A stretch of DNA of 64,000 bases from Paenibacillus_AR mesotrionivorans. GTDB taxonomy: Bacteria; Bacillota; Bacilli; Paenibacillales; NBRC-103111. Below the pieces are notes generated by a model. It was not told the origin of the DNA and did no database searches. It saw only the letters and a program-made list of their open reading frames with translations. The DNA lies in NCBI RefSeq assembly GCF_046098205.1, contig NZ_JBJURJ010000011.1:62001-126000 (forward strand). The letters run 5' to 3'. The position numbers were made by a program, and so were the translations under genes. This document shows, piece by piece, positions 36,380 through 43,052 of this stretch; within the stretch, counting starts at the first letter, position 1; the number at the start of each line of letters is the position of its first letter.

Positions 36380-36577
36380 ATGAAAAACAGACTGGAGGAA
36401 ATCCGCAAGGCCCGCGGCCTCAATCAGGAGGATCTGGCCGTGGCGCTGGAGGTTTCCCGGCAAACCATCGGCTCCCTGGAGAATGGCCGGTATAACCCTT
36501 CGATCCTGCTTGCCTTCCGCATCGCCCGTTATTTTGGCTTGCCCATTGAAGACATTTTTATTTATGAGGAGGAATAA
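36380..36577 (+). CDS. Short XRE-family HTH regulator
   Basis: This gene encodes 65 residues with GAGGAGG just before the ATG. It is almost entirely one Cro/C1-type helix-turn-helix: NRLEEIRKARGLNQEDLAVAL, EVSRQTIGSLENGRYNPSI and LLAFRIARYFGLPIEDIFIYEEE. This compact YozG/YgzD-like regulator type has no separate effector domain. It is followed 4 nt later by a membrane protein gene of a kind often paired with such regulators. A 28-bp palindrome with TGTAAAGC/GCTTTACA arms overlaps the promoter region and is a good candidate for its own operator. Confidence 0.92.
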   Translation: MKNRLEEIRKARGLNQEDLAVALEVSRQTIGSLENGRYNPSILLAFRIARYFGLPIEDIFIYEEE

Positions 36578-36581
36578 TCCT

Positions 36582-37019
36582 ATGCAACGGAACACATGGA
36601 TCAAATACGCCGTTTGGGGCACCATCGGCTTACTTCTGGCCATAGCGGGAGTGGCCCTGCTGGCGGTTGGCACGGAAGCGGAAGGCATACTCCGCGCCCT
36701 GCCGGGCATCATGACCGGATTGGGCTGCGGGCTTTTCGGCTCCAAAGCCGGTATCCTGCTGACCAAACAGGCCGCCCGCAAAAATCCCCAGCTGGCGAAG
36801 CAGCAAGCCATTCTCGAGAAGGATGAACGCAACATCTCCCTCAACCATCAGGCGAAGGCCAAGGCGTATGATCTGATGATTTGGGTGTATGGTACTCTCC
36901 TGCTCGGTTTAGCCCTCATCGGAACCACCGGACCTGCCGTTGGCCTCGTGGTCGCCGCCTACTTGATTGTAGTGGCCGCCCATATTTACTTCCTGCATAC
37001 GCTGCACAAAACCATGTAG
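36582..37019 (+). CDS. Four-helix membrane protein paired with XRE regulator
   Basis: This gene encodes 145 residues from ATG 36582 with GGAGG 9 nt upstream, 4 nt after the XRE stop. Four hydrophobic segments are seen (about 9-28, 41-62, 103-120, 123-141). Between the second and third lies a charged stretch ending KDERNISLNHQAKAKAYD, which is the shared signature of DUF2178-like membrane proteins encoded next to small XRE regulators. Function is unknown. The pair is clearly one operon and may sense membrane state, which is inference. Confidence 0.8.
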   Translation: MQRNTWIKYAVWGTIGLLLAIAGVALLAVGTEAEGILRALPGIMTGLGCGLFGSKAGILLTKQAARKNPQLAKQQAILEKDERNISLNHQAKAKAYDLMIWVYGTLLLGLALIGTTGPAVGLVVAAYLIVVAAHIYFLHTLHKTM

Positions 37020-37122
37020 ATGCCGCTCTCCGGCAATTCCCTATTATGAAGACAGAACCGCTCCGTTGCCTCCGGTTTGTCCGGCAGGCGGCGAAGCGGT
37101 CCTCGGGTCTCTTGGCGAAGAA

Positions 37123-37953
37123 TCAGAAATTGAAGTTATCGGGATCGGAGCCCTTGCGCTCATTGCGGTTCAATGCATCAATGGCTTCCATATCCGATGG
37201 TGACAGAACAAAATCGAAAATATCGGCATTTTCCTTCAGGCGGCTTTCGGTCACCGTCTTCGGAATGGTCACCACGCCATTCTGCAGATCCCACCGCAGA
37301 ATCACCTGGGAAGCGGACTTCCCGTACTTGGCACCGATCTCGTCCAGAACAGGATGGCTGGTCAACGCGCCTTGGGCCAGGGGGCTCCATGCCTCCAATT
37401 GAATGCCTTGGTCCTTACAGAAAGCAAGCAGCGGCTTTTGCGTCAGATACGGATGGAACTCTACCTGGTTCACCGCCGGAATAACGCCGGTCTCGCGGAT
37501 AATGTCCTCCAGATGATGAATCTGGAAGTTGCTGACCCCGATAGCCTTGACCCGTCCGCTTTTGTAGAGGTGGGTGAGAGCCCTCCAGGTTTCCAAGTAC
37601 TTGCCCTTCACCGGCCAATGTACCAGATACAGGTCCACGTAGTCCAAACCCAGCTTCTCCAGACTCGCGTCGAATGCCGCCAATGTGGAATCATAACCCT
37701 GCTCGGAATTCCAAACCTTGGTGGTGATAAACAGCTCGTCCCGTGGAACACCGCACTCCCGGATGCCTTGGCCTACGCCAGTTTCATTGCCGTACACGGC
37801 CGCCGTATCGATGGAACGGTACCCCAGGCGGATGGCCGATTTAACCGTTTGCGCCACCGTGCCTCCATTCTCCACCTTCCATACGCCCAACCCCAGCCAG
37901 GGCATATTCACGCCGTTGTTCAAACGGGTTGTATCAGACAATGATGCAATCAT
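37123..37953 (-). CDS. Aldo/keto reductase
   Basis: This gene encodes 276 residues, the normal length. The start gives the family N-terminus SLSDTTRLNNGVNMPWLGLGVWKV. The catalytic tetrad is present: Asp and Tyr in SIDTAAVYGNE (about 48-58), Lys in FITTKVWN (about 79) and His in YLVHWPVKG (about 111). The NADPH-binding C-terminal motif IPKTVTESRLKENADIFDF is intact. It resembles YvgN/YtbE-type glyoxal/methylglyoxal reductases of Bacillus (AKR5). It would reduce reactive aldehydes in the cytosol with NADPH. AAAGGAG lies 12 nt before the ATG, slightly long. It stands alone. Confidence 0.93.
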   Translation of the reverse strand: MIASLSDTTRLNNGVNMPWLGLGVWKVENGGTVAQTVKSAIRLGYRSIDTAAVYGNETGVGQGIRECGVPRDELFITTKVWNSEQGYDSTLAAFDASLEKLGLDYVDLYLVHWPVKGKYLETWRALTHLYKSGRVKAIGVSNFQIHHLEDIIRETGVIPAVNQVEFHPYLTQKPLLAFCKDQGIQLEAWSPLAQGALTSHPVLDEIGAKYGKSASQVILRWDLQNGVVTIPKTVTESRLKENADIFDFVLSPSDMEAIDALNRNERKGSDPDNFNF

Positions 37954-38123
37954 TCGCCTTCATCACTCCTTTAATGGATTGAAACCCGGTAATCCTTCCC
38001 TCATTGTAGCACAAGCCCTGCGAAAGGCGAAAATAAAGCGGCATCATAAAAACCGGATCCCGGCGCAGCCACAGCTGCCCGGTTTCCGGTTCTTAGTAGG
38101 TTGGCATTGACCGGATCAACAGG

Positions 38124-38810
38124 CTATACCTCGTCCGGCGTCAGCATATGGAGGCAGGTATATCGGGTGAAGGGAAAACGGAACCTAAGGATCACTCCGG
38201 AATCCACCACCGTCATGGAACGAAGCGCCTCATCCCTGACCACGGCTCTTAACAGCTTTACTGCCGCCTCCGGATCCTTCTTCTGCAAAGCGCGGGCTAG
38301 CTTGCCCGTATACACAGGATACCTGGCAAAGCGGTGATACAGAGGAAGAATAGCCCGGGCTATCCGCTGGAAGGCCTCCGGCTGGAAGGTGAGCTGCGTC
38401 GTACCCGGAGAAAGTGTGGTCCCGTTGGTATAGATCTCGATCGGCTTGCCGAAGGGCAGACCTACAAAGATACCGATTCCCGCGGTCCCGGGGTAAGTGT
38501 GGCCGATTTTGGGTGACGCTTCCTTGAGCATCTGTTCGATCTTCTCCAAATCCGACTCTGCCAACGCCTCACAAAAGCGGCGGGCATAGGACTCATCGGT
38601 GGCTACCCGGCGGTAAAAGGGCTCCATCTTCCGTCCGGTTTGCTGCAGCATATAAGCCAGCGTCACCGTTTTGACCGGCGCCCGTTTGCCCCGTCTGCCG
38701 GGAGAGGTTCGGCTATTCTTCCGGGTTTTACCGAGGCCTGCAATGACGGCCATTCTATCAGCCGCCGCCCTGCGGTTTACCCAATAGACATTGTCTGGCG
38801 TCTTTCCCAT
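38124..38810 (-). CDS. Conserved-looking hypothetical protein
   Basis: This gene encodes 228 residues from ATG 38810 with GGGGAG 7 nt upstream (a GTG two codons earlier is too close). I do not recognise a family. The N-terminus (about 1-50) is basic and Arg/Lys-rich. The middle is helical and charged (VATDESYARRFCEALAESD). A Gly-rich beta-like segment (HTYPGTAGIGIFVGLPFGKP, about 112-131) is followed by TNGTTLSPGTTQLTF. There is no signal peptide or membrane segment. Composition and codon use match the neighbours, so it is likely a real gene. It is divergent from the aminopeptidase gene, 184 nt apart. Confidence 0.7.
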   Translation of the reverse strand: MGKTPDNVYWVNRRAAADRMAVIAGLGKTRKNSRTSPGRRGKRAPVKTVTLAYMLQQTGRKMEPFYRRVATDESYARRFCEALAESDLEKIEQMLKEASPKIGHTYPGTAGIGIFVGLPFGKPIEIYTNGTTLSPGTTQLTFQPEAFQRIARAILPLYHRFARYPVYTGKLARALQKKDPEAAVKLLRAVVRDEALRSMTVVDSGVILRFRFPFTRYTCLHMLTPDEV

Positions 38811-38994
38811 ATGCACACTCCCCTGTCCGATTCTGATTCGTAACCATTGTATGCCACAGCGTACAAGAAGGTTCAGCCATCCCGCCGGCGGCCAGCAGAG
38901 CAGGAACCCGCATCCTTCTTTGTGCTACAATGGAAAAAGCGCCTGTTGAGGATTGTAGTACAAGCATGCAGCAGGCATAAAGGAGATGCCGAAT

Positions 38995-40233
38995 ATGAAA
39001 CCGTCATTCGAAGTTTGTCTGGAACGTTACGCCGGTTTGGTGATTAAAATCGGGGCAGCGCTCCGGAAGGGGCAGTCGCTGTGGATCAATTCCAACCTGG
39101 ACAGCGCCCCCTTTGCCCGCCTGCTGGCCACCAAAGCATACGAAGCGGGAGCGGCCCATGTGCAGATGGACTGGGTGGATGAAGCCTCGACCCGCATCAG
39201 ATACGAGCTTGCCCCGGAGGATTCCCTCCGCACACCCCCGGAATGGCGGACCAAGGCCATGGAGGCGCATATGGAAGCAGGCGGCTCCTTTCTGCAGATT
39301 TACGCCCCCAACCCTTCGCTTCTGAAGGGAATTGCTCCGGAGCGGCTCGCCATCGGCAACAAGGCTCAAGCGGAAGCCATGCAGGGTTTCCGCCGGTACG
39401 TCAACCAGAACCTGAATGCCTGGTCCATGGCCTCTGTCCCTACTCCGGCCTGGGCCGCCGCCGTATTCCCGGAGCTGTCCTGGGAGGAAGCGGAGGAAGC
39501 ACTATGGGACCGGATTTTTCAGGTGAACCGGGTTTATGAAGAGGACCCGGCAGCTGCCTGGGAGGCCCACCTGGCGGCCCTGAACCGGCGCAAGGATTAC
39601 ATGAATGCGAAACGCTACCGCCGTTTGCATTACAAGGGACCGGGCACGGACCTGACCATCGGTCTGCCGGAAGGCCATATCTGGAAAGCGGCCACCTCTG
39701 AGACACCTGACGGCATTGTGTTCCTGCCCAATATGCCCACAGAGGAAATTTTCACCATGCCCCATAAGGACGAGGTCAACGGAACGGTAGCCAGCACACT
39801 GCCGCTTCCCTACGCAGGCCGTGTAATCGACGGCTTTTCCTTGACCTTTACGGATGGGGCTGTGACCGGCTTTTCCGCCAAGGAGGGTTATGAGCCTCTG
39901 AAGAGCCTCATCGAAATGGATGAAGGCTCCCGCCGCTTGGGTGAGGTTGCCCTGGTTCCCCACCATTCTCCGATCTCGAATTTGGGCATCACCTTCTACA
40001 ACACCATGTTCGATGAAAATGCCGCCTGCCATCTGGCGCTGGGCAATGCTTATGCCTTCACGCTGGAGAACGGCACCGCCATGAACAAGGACGAGCTGGC
40101 CAGCCGCGGCGCTAACACCAGCCTGGCCCATGTGGATTTTATGATGGGCAGCGGTGAGCTGGACATTGACGGAGAAACCGCCGACGGAACCCTGGAGCCC
40201 GTCTTCCGCAAGGGCAACTGGGCATTCTCCTGA
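38995..40233 (+). CDS. M29-family metalloaminopeptidase (AmpS-like)
   Basis: This gene encodes 412 residues from ATG 38995 with GGAG 9 nt upstream; an ATG three codons earlier abuts that site. The N-terminal half binds substrate. The metal and catalytic residues of the M29 family are visible in the C-terminal half: Glu in MPTEEIFTMPHK (about 249), Glu in LGEVALVPHHSPI (about 316), His in ACHLALGNAYAF, and the His-x-Asp of LAHVDFMMGS. Members (thermophilic aminopeptidases AmpS, PepS) are cytosolic dimers with a two-metal site that remove N-terminal residues from peptides. The GNAT gene follows 80 nt later and could share the transcript. Confidence 0.93.
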   Translation: MKPSFEVCLERYAGLVIKIGAALRKGQSLWINSNLDSAPFARLLATKAYEAGAAHVQMDWVDEASTRIRYELAPEDSLRTPPEWRTKAMEAHMEAGGSFLQIYAPNPSLLKGIAPERLAIGNKAQAEAMQGFRRYVNQNLNAWSMASVPTPAWAAAVFPELSWEEAEEALWDRIFQVNRVYEEDPAAAWEAHLAALNRRKDYMNAKRYRRLHYKGPGTDLTIGLPEGHIWKAATSETPDGIVFLPNMPTEEIFTMPHKDEVNGTVASTLPLPYAGRVIDGFSLTFTDGAVTGFSAKEGYEPLKSLIEMDEGSRRLGEVALVPHHSPISNLGITFYNTMFDENAACHLALGNAYAFTLENGTAMNKDELASRGANTSLAHVDFMMGSGELDIDGETADGTLEPVFRKGNWAFS

Positions 40234-40313
40234 TGCTGCCAGGATGGTCCGCACCTGCTCTTGCCCAATTGTGCCGGTCCTGTGATATGATGGTAAAAAG
40301 GAGATGACGAGGC

Positions 40314-40820
40314 ATGGCCATGATTTTGGCAAGCTCGGAACGGATACGGCTGCGGGTATCGCGGCCCCATGATTTGGACTATGTGCTTCAAGCCGAGAAT
40401 CATCCGGACAACCGGGATTTCATCAACCAGTGGACCAAGGAGCAGCACCGGAACGCCCAGGAGGATACGGATACGGTTCACCTGATTGTGGAGGCGGATC
40501 TGGAGTCATGCGGCTATGCCATCATTGCGGGGTTGGAGAATCCGGCGCGCAGCATTGAGCTGAAGCGTCTGGTGATTACGGAGAAGGGCCAAGGTCTTGG
40601 CCGGGATGTGCTGCGCCTGGTGAAACGCTGCGCCTTCAACCGTTGGAGCGCCCACCGGATGTGGCTGGATGTGCGCAGCAATAACCCGCGGGCCCTTCAT
40701 CTGTATGAGAGTGAGGGCTTCCAGGTGGAGGGTACGCTCCGGGACTCCATTCTGGTGGACGGGGAGTATGTGTCGGTAACCATCCTCTCCATCCTGGAAT
40801 CGGAGTATAAGGACGTGTAA
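40314..40820 (+). CDS. GNAT-family N-acetyltransferase
   Basis: This gene encodes 168 residues; AAGGAG lies 10 nt before the ATG. The RimJ/RimL-like pattern is clear: LRVSRPHDLDYVLQAE at the N-terminus, IELKRLVITEKGQGLGRDVLRLV (acetyl-CoA binding Gln/Arg-x-x-Gly-x-Gly/Ala motif), MWLDVRSNNPRALHLYESEGF and VEGTLRDSI at the C-terminus. It transfers an acetyl group from acetyl-CoA to an amine, perhaps a protein N-terminus or small molecule. It lies 80 nt behind the aminopeptidase on the same strand and ahead of a bidirectional terminator. Confidence 0.9.
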   Translation: MAMILASSERIRLRVSRPHDLDYVLQAENHPDNRDFINQWTKEQHRNAQEDTDTVHLIVEADLESCGYAIIAGLENPARSIELKRLVITEKGQGLGRDVLRLVKRCAFNRWSAHRMWLDVRSNNPRALHLYESEGFQVEGTLRDSILVDGEYVSVTILSILESEYKDV

Positions 40821-40860
40821 CGGACTGCAGTGCTTCGTACAATCCGAAGAATGTAATAGA

Positions 40861-40896
40861 AAAAGCCGGTTCCCGCGGGAACCGGCTTTCTTTTTC
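40861..40896. terminator. Bidirectional terminator between GNAT and FusB-like genes
   Basis: AAAGCCGGTTCCC pairs with GGGAACCGGCTTT over a two-base loop, with T-rich tails on both strands. It slightly overlaps the end of the convergent FusB-like gene. Confidence 0.88.
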
Positions 40897-41548
40897 AACC
40901 CAATACAGATCCGATGAATGCCTCCAGCGGAGCGAGACCGGTAATGTTCTTGTTGCAGTTATGCCCGTGCATACAGATGTAGTTGCCTACGGACTTGTAA
41001 TAGTCCGGAAGCGACTGGGCCGGTTTCTTTTTGGAGATGGCCGAAAACAGGACCAGCTCTTCGAACCGGTTGCACGCGAAGCAGTAGCTTTTTTTGTTGG
41101 TGACCGTAAACCGTCCCTCTACGCCGACGAACTGTTCCCCGTTATGGTATACGAGGAACATTTTGTTGGTGGAGATATCGGTCCAGCTCAGATAGGTCAC
41201 ATACCGCCAATCGGTCTGCTCCAGGTCGGGCAGCTTCAGCTTCTTGTTCTTCGGGAACAGCTTCTGAATCTGCTTCTCGGTGATCCGGGGGAATTCCAGC
41301 ATATACGGCTCCAGCGCCTGGATATACGTATGGAAATCCTCTGCCGTTTTCAGGTTGGCGATGGAATCCAGCATGGTTTTCCGGCTGTCTCTCACATCCG
41401 GAAACAGTTCCTCCACCTTGGCGATGGCAGTCAATCTGACGGATTCCAGGACCTTGGGGTCCCCAACTGTCCGAATGGCGCGCAGCACCGAATCGGCTTG
41501 ATTCTTAATAACGTTATATTGGTAGTTTCTAATAAATGGTCCGCACAT
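40895..41548 (-). CDS. FusB/FusC-like elongation factor G-binding protein
   Basis: This gene encodes 217 residues from ATG 41548 with AAGGGG 9 nt upstream; a longer frame from TTG 41584 has no ribosome site. FusB of Staphylococcus is 213 residues. The N-terminal half is a helical bundle (FIRNYQYNVIKNQADSVLRA). The C-terminal half matches FusB closely: LPDLEQTDWRYVTYLSW, FLVYHNGEQFVGVEG, then a zinc-finger of CFAC (about 159-162) and YICMHGHNCNK (two more Cys), as in FusB YICxxxxxCNK. FusB proteins bind EF-G and free it from fusidic-acid-stalled ribosomes; chromosomal homologues may serve ribosome clearance. The leader upstream carries two short peptide frames and hairpins that hide the ribosome site. 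Confidence 0.85.
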   Translation of the reverse strand: MCGPFIRNYQYNVIKNQADSVLRAIRTVGDPKVLESVRLTAIAKVEELFPDVRDSRKTMLDSIANLKTAEDFHTYIQALEPYMLEFPRITEKQIQKLFPKNKKLKLPDLEQTDWRYVTYLSWTDISTNKMFLVYHNGEQFVGVEGRFTVTNKKSYCFACNRFEELVLFSAISKKKPAQSLPDYYKSVGNYICMHGHNCNKNITGLAPLEAFIGSVLG

Positions 41549-41559
41549 GGACTTCAGCC

Positions 41560-41590
41560 CCTTATTTTCAATTGATTGAAGCAAATAAGG
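41560..41590 (-). promoter_or_regulatory. Hairpin sequestering the FusB-like ribosome site
   Basis: On the minus strand CCTTATTT (41583-41590) pairs with AAATAAGG (41560-41567), and inside it TTCAA pairs with TTGAA. The ribosome site AAGGGG (41558-41563) is partly inside the 3' arm, so this fold would block translation of the FusB-like gene. Confidence 0.65.
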
Positions 41591-41603
41591 TGCAAAGCCA
41601 TTA

Positions 41604-41657
41604 TTAGAAAACGATCATTGCGTATTCAGGCGACACGTATAAAGCCGGCCCACCCAT
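41604..41657 (-). CDS. Putative leader peptide 2 (17 residues)
   Basis: The short frame MGGPALYVSPEYAMIVF ends with TAA and has AGGAGG 11 nt before its ATG. It lies 55 nt upstream of the FusB-like start codon, and its stop lies 13 nt before the 5' arm of the sequestering hairpin. A ribosome held at its end could open that hairpin. Existence as a translated peptide is inferred from ribosome site and position only. Confidence 0.45.
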   Translation of the reverse strand: MGGPALYVSPEYAMIVF

Positions 41658-41689
41658 GCAAAGGTTCGCCTCCTATCAGGCTTTGCATG
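41655..41689 (-). promoter_or_regulatory. Upstream hairpin with alternative pairing partner
   Basis: On the minus strand CATGCAAAG (41681-41689) pairs with CTTTGCATG (41655-41663); the loop holds the AGGAGG of leader 2. The same 5' arm, as TGCAAAGCC (41679-41687), can instead pair perfectly with GGCTTTGCA (41591-41599), directly next to the sequestering arm. Such alternative pairing is the mark of an attenuator. Confidence 0.6.
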
Positions 41690-41723
41690 AGGCTTTTCCA
41701 ATCCGGCAATCTCTGATTGCCAT
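41676..41723 (-). CDS. Putative leader peptide 1 (15 residues)
   Basis: The short frame MAIRDCRIGKASCKA ends with TGA and has a strong ribosome site GGAGGTGG (41729-41736) 5 nt before its ATG. Its last codons form the 5' arm of the upstream hairpin, so ribosome progress through it would control that fold. Upstream lies a possible -10 TATACT. Translation is inferred. Confidence 0.45.
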   Translation of the reverse strand: MAIRDCRIGKASCKA

Positions 41724-41801
41724 GAGTACCACCTCCGGTTGTGAATACGATTAGTATACCCGAGCCAAACCGCAAAATAAAGAGGTGGCGGAAAGTGGAA
41801 T

Positions 41802-41903
41802 ATGGGTATACCGAAAAAATCCGCTCCGCGGTACCTAACGCATAAGAATCCTTCCGGCCGATCAAGCTATCCGGTAGCGCCGAGTCAGGCGTATTCCCTT
41901 TAA
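41802..41903 (+). CDS. Small SspN-like spore protein candidate
   Basis: This short frame encodes 33 residues beginning MGIPKKSAPRYLTHKNPSG. Its stop TAA overlaps the AAGGAGG of the tlp gene, which starts 13 nt later, so the two are coupled. In Bacillus, sspN (whose product begins MGNPKK) directly precedes tlp in a forespore-specific operon. The shared start, small size and position make this an SspN-like candidate, although the rest of the sequence shows little similarity that I can recall. The ribosome site is weak (GAGGTGG 13 nt upstream). Confidence 0.45.
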   Translation: MGIPKKSAPRYLTHKNPSGRSSYPVAPSQAYSL

Positions 41904-41916
41904 GGAGGCGATTCAC

Positions 41917-42141
41917 ATGGCAAAACCGGATAACCGGGCGGACAACGTGGAGCATCTGCAGCAGAGTATCCAAAATACCCAGAAGAACCTGCATGAGGCG
42001 GAGGAGTATTTAAACGAGTTCTCCTCTGAAATCAGCGACGAGGAACGCAGCAGTATCCAGGAGAAAAACCAACGCCGCAAAAAAAGCATCGAAGGCTTCC
42101 GCAGCGAGGTCAAGGACGAAGCCAGCAATTCGCTGGAGTAG
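41917..42141 (+). CDS. tlp: Small acid-soluble spore protein Tlp
   Basis: This gene encodes 74 residues with GGAGG 8 nt before the ATG. The sequence matches the Tlp family over its whole length: MAKPDNRADNVEHLQQSIQ, NTQKNLHEAEEYL, IQEKNQRRKKSIEGFRSE and VKDEA. It is highly charged, Gln/Asn/Glu-rich and without membrane segments, as expected for a protein of the spore core. Tlp proteins are made in the forespore under sigma-G and are thought to bind or protect DNA as minor SASPs. The gene shows that the organism forms endospores. A bidirectional terminator follows. Confidence 0.93.
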   Translation: MAKPDNRADNVEHLQQSIQNTQKNLHEAEEYLNEFSSEISDEERSSIQEKNQRRKKSIEGFRSEVKDEASNSLE

Positions 42142-42156
42142 GAAGACCGAATATAT

Positions 42157-42189
42157 AGAAGAAGCCCTACCCGAGGTAGAGCTTCTTCT
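42157..42189. terminator. Bidirectional terminator between tlp and methyltransferase genes
   Basis: AGAAGAAGCCCTACC pairs with GGTAGAGCTTCTTCT (one mismatch). It lies between two convergent genes. Confidence 0.82.
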
Positions 42190-42197
42190 ATGTGCAT

Positions 42198-42863
42198 TCA
42201 GCTGAAGTAGCTGATTTTATTCACATTCCACCCTGCCAACAGCGATAATAGCCTTTCGTCTATCCCTTTAGGAAGCAGAATGCCCAGTCCATGGGAATGC
42301 TCGAATTTTACTGCAGGATGCTGGACAATGAGTTCATCCCAATACCGGTAAACACCAAAGCCTACATAACGTGCTTCAATATCATGGAACAGAACAACTC
42401 CGTTGGGCGCAAGCTTGGGAAGCCATGTTTCATAATCGTGTTTGACTGCTTCGTAGGTATGAAAGCCATCAATATGCAGAAGATTGATGCTTTCATCCGC
42501 AAATTCATTAAGGGCTTGATCAAACGTCATTTGGAGCATTACAGCGGCTTCCGGAAAAGCAGACTCTGTAACCTTTTTCACTGCTTTATAAGCTGAATTG
42601 GTGTACGCCCCGGTATGCTGGTCACCGGTCCAGGTATCCACCGCATAGCATTTGCTGTCCAGCTTCCCATCCTTAACGGCCTGGCACATGCTGAAAAATG
42701 AAGCCCCATAGTGTGTGCCTAGCTCTACGATGGTTTGAGGCTGGAGATTGCGCACAAGGTCATAGGCAAATTTCCGGTGTCCACGCCACGCGGACTGGGA
42801 TAGAATCTCCGGATCATATGCATCGCTTTCAAAAATGGGACTGTATTTCGTCCAAGCACTCAT
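42198..42863 (-). CDS. Class I SAM-dependent methyltransferase (Methyltransf_24-like)
   Basis: This gene encodes 221 residues from ATG 42863 with AAAGGTGG 8 nt upstream. Motif I is IVELGTHYGASFFSM (about 49-63), followed by CYAVDTWTGDQHTGAY (acidic end of strand 2) and INLLHIDGFHTYEAVKHDYETWLPKLAPNGVVLFHDI (about 130-166). The DGxHxYxxVxxD and HDI pattern is that of the Methyltransf_24 group often encoded in cell-surface polysaccharide clusters and acting on sugars. No such cluster is adjacent here; the gene stands alone between tlp and glnS. Codon composition looks somewhat less GC-rich than the neighbours. Confidence 0.85.
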   Translation of the reverse strand: MSAWTKYSPIFESDAYDPEILSQSAWRGHRKFAYDLVRNLQPQTIVELGTHYGASFFSMCQAVKDGKLDSKCYAVDTWTGDQHTGAYTNSAYKAVKKVTESAFPEAAVMLQMTFDQALNEFADESINLLHIDGFHTYEAVKHDYETWLPKLAPNGVVLFHDIEARYVGFGVYRYWDELIVQHPAVKFEHSHGLGILLPKGIDERLLSLLAGWNVNKISYFS

Positions 42864-42996
42864 GGTCCGAACCACCTTTATTATTTATATAAATCCAATT
42901 GCGGGAAGGGAATTTTCTTCCGCCTTTGTCTTCCTACTGTATGTACCCCCTTGTATTTTGATGCTTGGACTCGTAAACCTGCTGTCCATAAGCATC

Positions 42997-43037
42997 AAAA
43001 AAAAAGCTTCACCTGAACATATATGCTCAGGTGAAGC
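42997..43037 (-). terminator. Terminator after glnS
   Basis: On the minus strand GCTTCACCTGA pairs perfectly with TCAGGTGAAGC, followed by nine T residues. Confidence 0.92.
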
Positions 43038-43052
43038 CAGGAAGGTTAACAT

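Noticed and set aside
41626..41994. 122-codon minus-strand frame across the tlp/FusB gap
   Set aside because: It runs antisense to tlp and the SspN-like frame and would replace the better-supported leader peptides; no ribosome site.
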